A stretch of 64,000 nucleotides of DNA from an uncultured Pelagibacteraceae bacterium. Its GTDB lineage: Bacteria > Pseudomonadota > Alphaproteobacteria > Pelagibacterales > Pelagibacteraceae. Each line of letters begins with the position of its first letter. The first letter of the stretch is position 1. This document shows, one piece after another, positions 50,561 through 61,051 of this stretch. A model generated the notes under the pieces. It searched no databases. It was given only the letters and a program-made list of their open reading frames with translations, and was not told the origin of the DNA. Position numbers and translations under genes: made by a program. Location of the stretch: the NCBI GenBank assembly GCA_902521805.1, contig CABYTL010000002.1, forward strand, positions 109,674 through 173,673, given 5' to 3'.

Positions 50561-51406
50561 TTAAAGTTGCGATCTTTTGAAACACTCTACAGTATTTTTT
50601 AATAAACAAGCGATTGTCATTGGTCCAACTCCACCTGGAACTGGTGTTAAAGCTTTAGCATTTTTTGAAACTTCATCAAATGCAACATCACCAACAATAC
50701 CTTTGTCGGTTTTATTAATTCCAACGTCAATTACGATTGTGTCTTTTTTAACCCAATCTCCTTTAACAAGTTCAGGGATACCGACAGCAGCAATAATTAT
50801 ATCTGCTTCTAAACACTCGGCCTTGAGATCTTTTGTTTTTGAATGGGTAATTGTTACCGTGCAATTTTCTTTTAAAAGAAGTTGTGTCATCGGTTTTCCA
50901 TTTAGATTAGATCTTCCAACTACAACTGCTTTTTTTCCACTTAAGTTTGGCTCAATTTTTTTAATTAATAAATAACAGCCTAGTGGAGTACAGGGCACGG
51001 AACTCTCGTAACCTGAAGAAAGATTACCAACATTCATAGGATGAAATCCATCAACGTCTTTAGATGGATGAATAGCCTCAATAATTTTTTGTTTATCGAT
51101 ATGTTTTGGCAATGGTAACTGAACTAAAATACCTGAAACGCTCTTATCTTTATTTAGATCATTAATCTTGTCCAAAATAACTTTTTCTTCCACAGAGTCT
51201 GGGTATTTAATTACGTCAGACTTTAAACCAACCTCTTTTGCTGATTTCTCTTTGTTCCTAACATATATTTGACTTGGGGTAAGATCTCCAATCAAAATCA
51301 CCGTTAAACCTGGTAGTTTATTGTACTTATTTTTTAATTCAGCTACTTCCTGTTTAAGTTCTTCTCTTAACTCAGCTGCTGCTTTTTTTCCGTCAATTAA
51401 AATCAT
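50561..51406 (-). CDS. folD: Methylenetetrahydrofolate dehydrogenase/cyclohydrolase (start reset to MILIDGKK)
   Basis: VQLPLPKHIDKQKIIEAIHPSKDVDGFHP, VVVGRSNLNGKPM, TPVPGGVGPMT. Confidence 0.97.
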   Translation of the reverse strand: MILIDGKKAAAELREELKQEVAELKNKYNKLPGLTVILIGDLTPSQIYVRNKEKSAKEVGLKSDVIKYPDSVEEKVILDKINDLNKDKSVSGILVQLPLPKHIDKQKIIEAIHPSKDVDGFHPMNVGNLSSGYESSVPCTPLGCYLLIKKIEPNLSGKKAVVVGRSNLNGKPMTQLLLKENCTVTITHSKTKDLKAECLEADIIIAAVGIPELVKGDWVKKDTIVIDVGINKTDKGIVGDVAFDEVSKNAKALTPVPGGVGPMTIACLLKNTVECFKRSQL

Positions 51407-51411
51407 AAGTT

Positions 51412-51702
51412 TTAAAAAATTAAAGGTGCGATGTAGAGCTTCATACACATTTCTATAAACCAAATCAATAGAAGTAATATAATGGGTGAGATATCTAAGG
51501 ATCCTAGATTAGGTAAAAAACGTCTTATTTTATTTAGTATAGGATCTGTTAAACGATAAGTTAACTCTAAAATTGAATAAACAAATCTATTTTGTGTATT
51601 TAAAACATTAAAAGCAACCAACCAGCTTATAATTACATTCGCTATTACTACGTAGGAATAAAGCTTTAATATTTGTAAAGCTAAATAAAAAATGGCTATC
51701 AT
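51412..51702 (-). CDS. YggT family membrane protein
   Basis: 96 aa; LTYRLTDPILNKIRRFLPNLGSLDISPIILLLLI. Confidence 0.88.
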   Translation of the reverse strand: MIAIFYLALQILKLYSYVVIANVIISWLVAFNVLNTQNRFVYSILELTYRLTDPILNKIRRFLPNLGSLDISPIILLLLIWFIEMCMKLYIAPLIF

Positions 51703-52784
51703 TTTTTTTCTATATAAATAGATGAACTTGGGAATGCAAAAGATGCTTTGTTTTTTTCGACAATTTGTTTAATTTCGATTGCTAATTTCTCTTTTACTGA
51801 TAACCACTCGTTCCAACTATCTGATTTAGTAAAACAACGAACATACATATCAATTGAACTATCAGAAAATTTGTCAACTCTTACTGCAATTCCTATACTA
51901 GTATTAAAGTCCTCACTTTTTTGAATGTGATCTTCAATTTCATTTCTTATCGTTTTTAATTGATCAACCGTTGTGTCATATTGAAGAGTAATAATCCAAC
52001 TTATTAACCAATTTGAAGTTTCACTTACATTTACAACTGCATTTTCGGCAAATTGAAAGTTAGGAATAATTGCTAAGGATTTATCAAATTTTCTAATTGT
52101 TGTAGACCTAAAGCCAATTTTTTCAACTATGCCCTCTATTATACCTTCTACTGCAATCCAGTCTCCAATTTTAAATCTTTTTTCAACTAAAACTAAAATG
52201 CCTGAAATCAAATTTTTAAATAGGTCTTGCGCACCTAAAGCAACTGCTACACCAAACAATCCTAGTCCAGCGATAATTGGTCCTATCTTTATACCCCATA
52301 ATTCAAGAACCGCCGCTAGTCCTAATATGAATATTAAAACTTTAAGAGATTTGATTATCCATCCAATCAGCTCTCTTGTTAATAATTTATCCAAACCACT
52401 TAGCACATAAGAAATGGGCTCTATAATTTGATGTATTATCCAAAAGATTAAAATTGTAATTAGAGTTCTATTAATAGTATCGACAATTTCTCTACCTTCC
52501 AAAGAAAAGGTCATATAATAACTTGATATAAAAAAACCTATAACAATTGGGAAAAATCTAGCTGGACCTACAAGTGAGCTTACGAAAGTATCATCTAGTT
52601 TATTTGTAGTTCTTTTAGAGATTAATTCCAATTTTTTGATAATCAATTTACTAATAATTCCTCTAAAAATTAAAAATATTAAAAAAATTCCTATTCCAAT
52701 TAAAATTTGAAATATATCTACGCCAAGAATCCCTTTATTCCAAACGGACAAAAAAAGATCAGAAAAATTATTTATTAAATCCAT
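51699..52784 (-). CDS. Small-conductance mechanosensitive channel (MscS family)
   Basis: GLGLFGVAVALGAQDLFKNLISGILVLVEKRFKIGDWI. Confidence 0.94.
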   Translation of the reverse strand: MDLINNFSDLFLSVWNKGILGVDIFQILIGIGIFLIFLIFRGIISKLIIKKLELISKRTTNKLDDTFVSSLVGPARFFPIVIGFFISSYYMTFSLEGREIVDTINRTLITILIFWIIHQIIEPISYVLSGLDKLLTRELIGWIIKSLKVLIFILGLAAVLELWGIKIGPIIAGLGLFGVAVALGAQDLFKNLISGILVLVEKRFKIGDWIAVEGIIEGIVEKIGFRSTTIRKFDKSLAIIPNFQFAENAVVNVSETSNWLISWIITLQYDTTVDQLKTIRNEIEDHIQKSEDFNTSIGIAVRVDKFSDSSIDMYVRCFTKSDSWNEWLSVKEKLAIEIKQIVEKNKASFAFPSSSIYIEKK

Positions 52785-52786
52785 AT

Positions 52787-53485
52787 TTAAATTTTATATA
52801 ACAGATACTCTTCCTCTCCAGTATTAAAAAGAAATATTTTTTTCCACTTTATTTCATTTAATATTGATGAGGTTTTTTCACCTAAACACATTAAATTAGT
52901 ATTCTTCCAAAAGCTTTCTAAATTCTCATTTTTAATAAAATTTAAAAAACTAAGCGCACTATTTTGGGAATAAATATAAACAACTTCTGGCATATTAATC
53001 TTCAATTTTTCAGTAAAATCATTCCCAAAAAAATGATTATGATCTGTCTTATAATTTATTACTCTTCTAATAGAGTAACCATCATTTATTAATTGTTCAT
53101 CTAGGTCAGAGGATATAATTTCACCACTTACGTAAACTAAATTACCATCCGAGGAACTAAAATTTTTTAAGATAAGTTCTTTGAGATTACTTACATTTCC
53201 TTCTGCAGATATAATATTTTGAAAACCCACACTTTTTGCTTTTTTTTCAGTAATAGAGCCAACACAAAAACATTTAATTTCTTTATTTATCTTTTTTACA
53301 TCTAAAAATTTAATAGCATTAGCACTTGTAAAAATAATTCCTTTACAATTTATGATTTCTCTTAAATCATAAGAAATTTTTTTAATATTTAACAAAGGTA
53401 AATGTGATACCAAGTGACCAAGTTGTTTAAAACGAAAAATTAAATCAGAACAATCTTCAATGGGTCTTGTTAACAATATATGCAT
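52787..53485 (-). CDS. hemD: Uroporphyrinogen-III synthase
   Basis: ILLTRPIEDC, IIFTSANAIKFL; directly downstream of hemC. Confidence 0.88.
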   Translation of the reverse strand: MHILLTRPIEDCSDLIFRFKQLGHLVSHLPLLNIKKISYDLREIINCKGIIFTSANAIKFLDVKKINKEIKCFCVGSITEKKAKSVGFQNIISAEGNVSNLKELILKNFSSSDGNLVYVSGEIISSDLDEQLINDGYSIRRVINYKTDHNHFFGNDFTEKLKINMPEVVYIYSQNSALSFLNFIKNENLESFWKNTNLMCLGEKTSSILNEIKWKKIFLFNTGEEEYLLYKI

Positions 53486-53486
53486 T

Positions 53487-54407
53487 CTACTTTTTATAAC
53501 TTCCTTTTGATTTTTTTTTTAAAATTTTACCAATCTCTAAGCCTATTTTATCAAAGTTTTTTTCATTTTTAGTTATTTTTTTAAAAAATCTATTTTTTCC
53601 ATCTAAAGAAAAAAGTTCAGCATTAAGAGTTATTTTATTATCTTTCAAGAAAGCATGTGCCCCTACTGCAGTTTCACAATCTCCATCTAAAATTTTTAAC
53701 ACATCTCTTTCTGCAGTAACGCATTTGTAAGTATCTGAGTCACTTACACTATTTAATAATTTCAAAATTCTTGTATCGTCTTCTCTACATTGCATCAAAA
53801 TAACACCCTGACCAACACTTGGAATTATCTCATTTACAGGAAATACTTGAGTAATTTCTTTTTCCAATTTAAGAGATTTTAGACCTGCAGATGCAAGTAT
53901 TATTGCATCATATGATTTATCTTTAAGTTTTTTTATTCGAGTATCAATATTTCCTCTGATTAATTTACAAGAAATATCATTTCTAATTTTTTTTATTTGG
54001 TATTCTCTTCTTAGAGACGAAGTTCCAATTATTGATCTAGGTTTTAAATCTCTTAATTTTTTTTTTTTGGTACTTATCAAAATTTCTCTAGGGTCGTTTC
54101 GTTTTAAAAAAAAACCAGCAAATAATCCCTTAGTCTCAATTGCTGGCATATCTTTAAGTGCATGCACTGCAATATCAATATTGCTATCTATGAGTTCCTT
54201 TTCAATATTTTTTGAAAATAATCCTTTCCCTCCTATTTCAGAGAGTCTCGTGTCTTTTGCTTGATCACCTTTAGTTACAATTTTTTTGATTATTATTTGA
54301 TTTTCTCTATATTCGGAATGTTTTATAATTTGATTTTTTACATTTTGAGCATAATTTAATGCCAATTTACTCCCTCTTGATCCAATTATAATTTTTTCTT
54401 TTTTCAT
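53487..54407 (-). CDS. hemC: Porphobilinogen deaminase
   Basis: GSRGSKLALNYAQ, DIAVHALKDMPA, GTSSLRREYQ, RGNIDTR. Confidence 0.97.
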   Translation of the reverse strand: MKKEKIIIGSRGSKLALNYAQNVKNQIIKHSEYRENQIIIKKIVTKGDQAKDTRLSEIGGKGLFSKNIEKELIDSNIDIAVHALKDMPAIETKGLFAGFFLKRNDPREILISTKKKKLRDLKPRSIIGTSSLRREYQIKKIRNDISCKLIRGNIDTRIKKLKDKSYDAIILASAGLKSLKLEKEITQVFPVNEIIPSVGQGVILMQCREDDTRILKLLNSVSDSDTYKCVTAERDVLKILDGDCETAVGAHAFLKDNKITLNAELFSLDGKNRFFKKITKNEKNFDKIGLEIGKILKKKSKGSYKK

Positions 54408-54446
54408 ACTTGTAAAGCGATTGTACTATTAATAAAAACTATTTGA

Positions 54447-55520
54447 ATGAACAAAAAGCCGATAATTCTTGGTATAGAAACTAGTTGCGATGAGACAGCT
54501 GCATCTATCGTGACAGAAACTGAACAAGGAATACCAATAGTTTTATCCAATATAATATCCAGCCAAGTGGACGTCCATAAAAAATTTGGAGGAGTAGTCC
54601 CAGAGCTAGCTGCAAGATCTCACATAGAGAAAATAGACTGGATTGTACAAAAAGCTATAGATGATAGTAAAATTCAAATAGAAGAAATTGACGCTGTTGC
54701 TTCTACTGCTGGTCCAGGGTTAGTAGTATGTCTATCGGTGGGTTTAAGTTTTGGGAAATCTTTTGCTTCAATAATGAATATTCCATTTATTTCAGTTAAC
54801 CACCTAGAAGGTCATGCGCTAAGCCCAAGGCTAAATTCAAAATTAGATTATCCTTATTTGTTATTATTAATATCGGGTGGTCATTCACAATACCTGTCGG
54901 TTCAAGAAATTGGTAATTATAGAAGATTGGGAACTACAATTGACGACGCTTTAGGAGAGGCTTTTGATAAAACAGCAAAATTATTAGGAGTAGAATTTCC
55001 TGGAGGCCCACAAATAGAAATAATGGCTGATAAAGGAGATCCAAATAAATTTGCTTTGCCTAAACCAATATTTAATAAAGGAGGATGCAACTTATCTTTT
55101 GCAGGACTAAAAACCTCAATATTAAAAATATCTAAAAATATTAAAGAAGAAAAAGATAAATTTGATATTGCTGCTTCTTTTCAAAAAACTATTGAGGATA
55201 TTCTTTATAAAAAAACAAAAATAGCTTTTAATGAGTTTGAAAAAGTTAATAGAACACAAAAAAAGGTATTTGTTATAGCGGGAGGTGTAGCAGCAAATAA
55301 AAAAATCCGCTCTATGCTTGTTAAACTTTGTAAAGAGCATAAATATAAAGACATATTTGCTCCTGTAAATTTTTGCGGAGATAATGCAGCAATGATAGCC
55401 TTGGTAGGATTAGAAAAATTTAAAATGAAACAATTTAATAATCTAGATTTTCCAGCAAAACCAAGATGGCAACTAGATAATGAAGCTGCATATCTTAAAG
55501 GGGCGGGTGTAAAATTTTAA
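54447..55520 (+). CDS. tsaD: tRNA threonylcarbamoyladenosine biosynthesis protein TsaD
   Basis: GIETSCDETAASIV, VNHLEGHALSPRL, LISGGHSQYL. Confidence 0.97.
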   Translation: MNKKPIILGIETSCDETAASIVTETEQGIPIVLSNIISSQVDVHKKFGGVVPELAARSHIEKIDWIVQKAIDDSKIQIEEIDAVASTAGPGLVVCLSVGLSFGKSFASIMNIPFISVNHLEGHALSPRLNSKLDYPYLLLLISGGHSQYLSVQEIGNYRRLGTTIDDALGEAFDKTAKLLGVEFPGGPQIEIMADKGDPNKFALPKPIFNKGGCNLSFAGLKTSILKISKNIKEEKDKFDIAASFQKTIEDILYKKTKIAFNEFEKVNRTQKKVFVIAGGVAANKKIRSMLVKLCKEHKYKDIFAPVNFCGDNAAMIALVGLEKFKMKQFNNLDFPAKPRWQLDNEAAYLKGAGVKF

Positions 55521-56656
55521 TTTGTTAATATCTTTTCAATTTCTAAATAGTATCTAAACTGTGTAAAATTTTTTACCTCTTTTTTTGCATTAATTAATTT
55601 TTTTTTAACATCTAATTTCTTATCCTCAAAAAATAATTCAAAAGCATTTAAAGCAGAGTTCATATCATTGGTTTTAAATATATATCCTCTTTTGTTATTC
55701 TCAATAAACTCTTTTCTTCCATTCTTGCAGTCACTACAAATTATTGGGGTATTTAAAAAGGCTGCATCAAGCATTGCAAGATCTGGACCTTCCCATAATG
55801 AAGTAGAAAAATAACAAAGCGAGTTATCCAGATATTTATAAATATTTTTTTGGAAACCTTCCAGACTCACATAATCATTAATAGATAATTCTTTAATTTT
55901 TTTTTTAATTAAGTCCTTATCCTCGCCGTCTCCAATGATCTTTAATCTTAAATCATTATTAATTTCTAAAATTTTTTTAAAAGTCTCTAATAAAAAAAAA
56001 TAATTTTTTTGTTTTGTTAAACGACCAATTGAAATAATGTTATTTTTTGAATTTAAAATATTTTTTTCACTTAAATTTTTTTTGATTATAATATGACTAG
56101 GATTTATATGAGGGTCTTTAATTACTGTAAGTATTTTTTTATTGAAAATTTTCTTTTCTATTAGAAGATCTTTTGTTTCATTTGAAGGACAAATAATTCT
56201 ATAAATTTTATTTTGAAAATTCTTCCAGAAGAGCGTACGAATTAATGTTAATTTTGGAAAACCTGCAATACTTAATATTAATTTAGTCTCGTTTTTTAAA
56301 AATTTAGTTAAAAAAATTGGTAAGGAGGTAATTAAATGTATGAAAAAAAAATTATAATTTTTTTTTTTTAATATTCTTAATAATGGAATTATAGACAAAA
56401 TAATAATTAAAATTGTATAAAATCTGCTACTTATAAATCCTCCTTTTTTCTCTTTTCTCAAAAATTCATAATTTAACAAAGAAATCTTATTTACATTAAT
56501 ATCATCAAAATTATAATCGTCCCATTCACCAAAAACATTTATTAAATCGATTTTATATTTTTTTTTAGAATATTTTGTAAGTGAATTTATTATATTACAA
56601 ACATTAGTTGTTGTGCCAACTTTTTGTAAAAAAGGTGACCAAATAAGAATATTCAT
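55517..56656 (-). CDS. Glycosyltransferase (GT4-like)
   Basis: NIISIGRLTKQKNYFFLLETF, LKIIGDGEDKDLI, WEGPDLAMLDAAFLNTPIICSDC. Confidence 0.88.
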   Translation of the reverse strand: MNILIWSPFLQKVGTTTNVCNIINSLTKYSKKKYKIDLINVFGEWDDYNFDDINVNKISLLNYEFLRKEKKGGFISSRFYTILIIILSIIPLLRILKKKNYNFFFIHLITSLPIFLTKFLKNETKLILSIAGFPKLTLIRTLFWKNFQNKIYRIICPSNETKDLLIEKKIFNKKILTVIKDPHINPSHIIIKKNLSEKNILNSKNNIISIGRLTKQKNYFFLLETFKKILEINNDLRLKIIGDGEDKDLIKKKIKELSINDYVSLEGFQKNIYKYLDNSLCYFSTSLWEGPDLAMLDAAFLNTPIICSDCKNGRKEFIENNKRGYIFKTNDMNSALNAFELFFEDKKLDVKKKLINAKKEVKNFTQFRYYLEIEKILTN

Positions 56657-56716
56657 TTATGAAACTTATATATATAAATTTTAAATAATTATATTTTAAA
56701 AACAGATTTAATTTAA

Positions 56717-57541
56717 ATGAAAATTTTAATCATAGGAAAAAATAGTCGTATAACACAATTTCTGAAAGATTATATTGATAAAAATTTTCAAATAACAGTC
56801 CAAAATTACATTGATGTGATTAAAAAAGATCAAATTTTTTTTAAAAAATTTAATTTCATAATTAACTGCACTTCAAATAAGAAATATATTAATTCTATTT
56901 ATAATTCTAAAAATGATTTCGACCTTAAGATTGTTAGGAAAATCATAAAATCAAAAACTTCTTATATTTTTCTTAGTACAAGGAAAATTTATAAACCAAA
57001 AAGCAACTGTTCAGAGAAAACCAATCCAAACCCTGGATGTAATTATTCTAGAAATAAGCTCATTACTGAAAATAAACTTAAATCTTTAATAAAAAAAAGA
57101 TTAATAATTTTAAGAATTTCAAATGTAATTGGTATAAATAAAATTATATCAACAAAAAAACTTCATAATACATTTGTAGATATTTTTTTTAAAAATATTA
57201 AAAAAGGAATTATTATAAAAAATAACGACATATACAAAGATTTTATATCTTCAAAAAAACTTTCTCAAATTATATCAAAATTAATAAAAATTAACGCTTA
57301 TGGAACTTATAATGTTTCGACAGGAAAAAAAATTTACTTAGATGATATTGTAAAGTGGTTAAATTTTTATAACTCTAAACCCTATAAAGTTATCAGTAAT
57401 AGTAAACTAAATCTTAATAGAGATTCATTTTATTTAAATAATAATAAAATTGTTAAAAAAACTAAAATTAAAATTTCAATATCAAGTTTAGAGAAAGAGT
57501 GTAAAAATATAAGTGAAAAATATTTTTTAAATTTTAAATAA
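56717..57541 (+). CDS. NAD-dependent sugar epimerase/reductase-like (RmlD-like SDR)
   Basis: MKILIIGKNSRITQFL; extended-SDR NYSRNKLITE (Yx3K), GTYNVSTGKKIYLDDIV. Confidence 0.75.
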   Translation: MKILIIGKNSRITQFLKDYIDKNFQITVQNYIDVIKKDQIFFKKFNFIINCTSNKKYINSIYNSKNDFDLKIVRKIIKSKTSYIFLSTRKIYKPKSNCSEKTNPNPGCNYSRNKLITENKLKSLIKKRLIILRISNVIGINKIISTKKLHNTFVDIFFKNIKKGIIIKNNDIYKDFISSKKLSQIISKLIKINAYGTYNVSTGKKIYLDDIVKWLNFYNSKPYKVISNSKLNLNRDSFYLNNNKIVKKTKIKISISSLEKECKNISEKYFLNFK

Positions 57542-57546
57542 AACTT

Positions 57547-57960
57547 ATGAAGAAATGGTTATTAAAATCTGAACCAAATGTTTGGTCTATAGAACAGCAG
57601 AGAAAAGCAGGACCTAATGGCGCTCCATGGGACGGTGTAAGAAATTATCAAGCGGCAAAAAATTTGAAATTAATGAAAAAGGGGGATCAATGTTTTTTTT
57701 ATCATTCAAATATTGGTAAACAGATTGTTGGGATAGTTGAAGTTATTAGAGAAGCATATTTAGATAAAACTGATAAATCAGGTCGATTTGTAGCTGTAAC
57801 AGTGAGGTTCTTAAAAAAATTAAATAAACCAATAACCCTGATCGATATTAAAAAAAATAAGGATTTATGCCACTTATCCTTAATAAAACAAAGTAGATTA
57901 TCTGTAATGCCGATTGACTCTAAAAGCTGGAATATTTTGAATAAGATGGGTAAAATTTAG
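57547..57960 (+). CDS. EVE domain protein
   Basis: [45 protein letters not shown]. Confidence 0.93.
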   Translation: MKKWLLKSEPNVWSIEQQRKAGPNGAPWDGVRNYQAAKNLKLMKKGDQCFFYHSNIGKQIVGIVEVIREAYLDKTDKSGRFVAVTVRFLKKLNKPITLIDIKKNKDLCHLSLIKQSRLSVMPIDSKSWNILNKMGKI

Positions 57961-57977
57961 ATATAAATTTTAACTTG

Positions 57978-60047
57978 ATGCCTAAAAAAAAAAGAAAAGC
58001 TAAAACTAAAAAAAAATCTTCAAAAAGAAAAGTTGTAAAAAGACAGTCAGTGAAGAGAAAAATTAAGCGTGTTAAGAATAATAAAAAAAAAACTAAGAAA
58101 AAGAATATTCCAAACGAGTTAATCATAAAAACCAGGCCTGAATGGGTAAAAGCAAGCTTAGCAAACAAATCACAGTATCAAAAAAATTACAATGAATCGA
58201 TTAAGAATAATGATAGTTTTTGGAAAAAAGAAGCAAAAAGAATAACCTGGATAAAGCCTTTTAAAAAAATCAAAGATGTTAAGTATAGCTCAAAAGATGT
58301 AAGGATTAAATGGTTTCAAGATGGTTCTTTAAATGCTGCTGCTAATTGTATTGATAGACATTTAAAAGATAAAAAAGATAAAACTGCAATAATTTGGGTT
58401 GGGGATGATCCTAAAGATAATCAAAAAATTTCTTATAAACAATTACATCAAAAAGTTTCGAAAGCAGCAAATGGTTTAAAAAAATTAGGAATTCAGAAAG
58501 GTGATCGAGTTACAATATATCTTACAATGATACCTGAACTTGCAATTTTAATGCTTGCATGTGCAAGAATTGGTGCTGTCCATTCAATTATTTTTGGTGG
58601 ATTTTCTGCAGACTCTATATCAGGAAGAGTAAATGATTGTGAATCTGAGTATATCATTACTGCTGACGAAGGTGTTAGAGGTGGAAAAACAATACCTCTA
58701 AAAGCAACAACAGATGAGGCGCTAGAAAGCTGTCCTAATGTAAAAAAATGTATTGTTGTAAAAAGAACAGGAAATGAAATTGGATGGAATGATTATAGAG
58801 ATATTTGGTATCATGACTTAATTAAAGATATACCGTCTCATTGTGAACCTGAAGAAATGAATGCTGAAGATCCATTGTTTATCCTTTACACTTCTGGATC
58901 AACTGGTAAACCAAAAGGGGTACTTCATACTACTGGTGGCTATATGGTATACGCTTCGATGACCCATCAATATATTTTCAACTATAAAACAAAAGATATA
59001 TATTGGTGCACAGCTGACATTGGTTGGGTAACTGGACATAGCTACATTATTTATGGTCCTCTTGCAAATGGTGCAACAACTATAATGTTTGAAGGTATAC
59101 CAAATTATCCTGACAGTTCACGTTGGTGGCAAATTGTAGATAAATATAAAGTTAATACTTTTTATACAGCTCCTACAGCAATAAGAGCTTTGATGAGAGA
59201 GGGAGATGGTCCAGTTAAAAAAACTTCGAGAAAATCGCTTAAACTATTAGGCACCGTTGGTGAACCAATAAATCCAGAGGCCTGGATGTGGTACTACAAA
59301 ACAGTTGGGAATTCTAAATGCCCTATAGTTGATACTTGGTGGCAAACTGAAACAGGTGGGATAATGATAGCTCCACAAACAGGAGCAATTCCATTAAAAC
59401 CAGGTTCTGCAACAAAACCTTTCTACGGAATAAAACCCGCCCTTTTAGATAAAAATGGGAAAGAAATAAAAGGAGCAGGCGAAGGAAGACTTTGTATCTC
59501 TCAATCTTGGCCAGGACAAATGAGAACTGTGTATGGGGATCATCAAAGATTTATTGACACATATTTTTCACAATTTAATGGAAAGTACTTTACTGGAGAT
59601 GGTTGTAGAAGAGATAAAGATGGATATTATTGGATTACTGGAAGAGTAGATGATGTTATAATTGTTTCAGGCCATAATCTTGGAACCGCAGAAATTGAAA
59701 GTGCATTCGTAGCTCATCCTAAAGTCGCGGAAGCTGCAGTAGTTGGATATCCTCATGATATTAAAGGTAATGGTTTATATTGTTATGTAACATTAAATTC
59801 TGGTGAGGTAGAAACTGGAGAGCTAGAAAGAGATCTAAAACTTTGGGTCAGAAAACAAATAGGTCCTCTTGCGACTCCTGATTTAATTCATTTTACACCT
59901 GGATTACCAAAAACAAGATCTGGAAAAATTATGAGGAGAATTTTAAGAAAAATTGCTGCAAACGAACATGACCAATTAGGGGATACTACCACATTAGCTG
60001 ATCCTAGTGTCGTAGATAGCTTGGTTGACAATAGAAAAAATTCTTAA
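57978..60047 (+). CDS. acsA: Acetyl-CoA synthetase with Lys/Arg-rich N-terminal extension
   Basis: [50 protein letters not shown] at 57978 preferred over the TTG in the track. Confidence 0.96.
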   Translation: MPKKKRKAKTKKKSSKRKVVKRQSVKRKIKRVKNNKKKTKKKNIPNELIIKTRPEWVKASLANKSQYQKNYNESIKNNDSFWKKEAKRITWIKPFKKIKDVKYSSKDVRIKWFQDGSLNAAANCIDRHLKDKKDKTAIIWVGDDPKDNQKISYKQLHQKVSKAANGLKKLGIQKGDRVTIYLTMIPELAILMLACARIGAVHSIIFGGFSADSISGRVNDCESEYIITADEGVRGGKTIPLKATTDEALESCPNVKKCIVVKRTGNEIGWNDYRDIWYHDLIKDIPSHCEPEEMNAEDPLFILYTSGSTGKPKGVLHTTGGYMVYASMTHQYIFNYKTKDIYWCTADIGWVTGHSYIIYGPLANGATTIMFEGIPNYPDSSRWWQIVDKYKVNTFYTAPTAIRALMREGDGPVKKTSRKSLKLLGTVGEPINPEAWMWYYKTVGNSKCPIVDTWWQTETGGIMIAPQTGAIPLKPGSATKPFYGIKPALLDKNGKEIKGAGEGRLCISQSWPGQMRTVYGDHQRFIDTYFSQFNGKYFTGDGCRRDKDGYYWITGRVDDVIIVSGHNLGTAEIESAFVAHPKVAEAAVVGYPHDIKGNGLYCYVTLNSGEVETGELERDLKLWVRKQIGPLATPDLIHFTPGLPKTRSGKIMRRILRKIAANEHDQLGDTTTLADPSVVDSLVDNRKNS

Positions 60048-60667
60048 AAATTAATTCTTTCTTTAAATTCTTTTTTAATTATATCCCATTTTAATATCAT
60101 AGAATTTAAAACAATTTTTCTATCTAAGTTTTTTAATTCATCCGCAATAGGTGCCCATTTATACAGAGAGAGTGCACTCGGGTTAAATGGAAGATCATTA
60201 TAATAATTTTCCCAATTAATAACTTTTAATCTTTCTTCAAAATTTTTTTTTGCTTCATCAATAATTTTTAATGGCATGTTGTTAGAAGTTTCATCATCTA
60301 AAATTTTTATAAAAATTTCTTTAGCTTTATCTACGTCTTGAAAATTGCAATTTTCTTTCAAATAAGAAAAAACATAAAAATTTAGGTCCTGAAGTGCTAC
60401 AGCATAAATATTCCATTTTGCTTTATTAACTGACTCCATAAATTCATCATTATCAAAATGAAGAACATATCTTGTACCCATTCTAGTTTTAAGATAACCA
60501 TAAAGCGTCACCTGAGATACCCAGGCTGATTTTGTTTGAATAAAATTTTCTAAATCATCTAAATTTTTAATTTTTTTCTTTGGAATGAATGCTTTAAACA
60601 AAGAGAAAAAGTAAATTCTAAAATCATTTAATGTTATGTCCCTCCAAGTAAATTTTTTTTTTGTCAT
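60044..60667 (-). CDS. Conserved hypothetical protein
   Basis: 207 aa, [24 protein letters not shown]; no family assigned. Confidence 0.65.
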   Translation of the reverse strand: MTKKKFTWRDITLNDFRIYFFSLFKAFIPKKKIKNLDDLENFIQTKSAWVSQVTLYGYLKTRMGTRYVLHFDNDEFMESVNKAKWNIYAVALQDLNFYVFSYLKENCNFQDVDKAKEIFIKILDDETSNNMPLKIIDEAKKNFEERLKVINWENYYNDLPFNPSALSLYKWAPIADELKNLDRKIVLNSMILKWDIIKKEFKERINF

Positions 60668-60790
60668 AAAATTCTATTTTTATTGGAAAATAAGGGAAAA
60701 ACTAACCTAATATGTACCATTTTTACACTTTTAATCTATCTCAGAATGGTTATGGTTTTGCAAGTTATAACTAAAAAGAGAGAGGTATAC

Positions 60791-61051
60791 ATGGCAAAAA
60801 ATGCACAACACTGGGAAAAGACCAAGGGTTTGCTAATTGTGACATTAGCAATTTGGGCTATATTCTCAATGGGTATATTCCTTTTTGGCGCTGAAATGAA
60901 CTCTGTTAGTGGTCCTTTTGGATATCCATTAACATATTGGTTCACTTGTCAAGGATCTCTTGGAATATTTGTAATCCTAATTTTCTGGTTTGCAGGTAGA
61001 CAAGAAAAAATTGATGAAGAGTTCGGTTTTGCAGAAAGAGGAGAAGATTAA
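60791..61051 (+). CDS. DUF4212-type small subunit of sodium/substrate symporter (start reset to MAKNAQHW)
   Basis: KTKGLLIVTLAIWAIFSMGIFLFG...FGYPLTYWFTCQGSLGIFVILIFWF; overlaps the symporter start. Confidence 0.85.
   Translation: MAKNAQHWEKTKGLLIVTLAIWAIFSMGIFLFGAEMNSVSGPFGYPLTYWFTCQGSLGIFVILIFWFAGRQEKIDEEFGFAERGED

Noticed and set aside
57981-57998. PKKKRK match to the SV40 nuclear localisation signal
   Set aside because: Coincidental in a bacterial Lys-rich tail; only the polybasic nature is worth noting.
57920-58168. 82-aa minus ORF rich in Phe/Leu
   Set aside because: Antisense of the poly-lysine acsA extension (AAA read as TTT).
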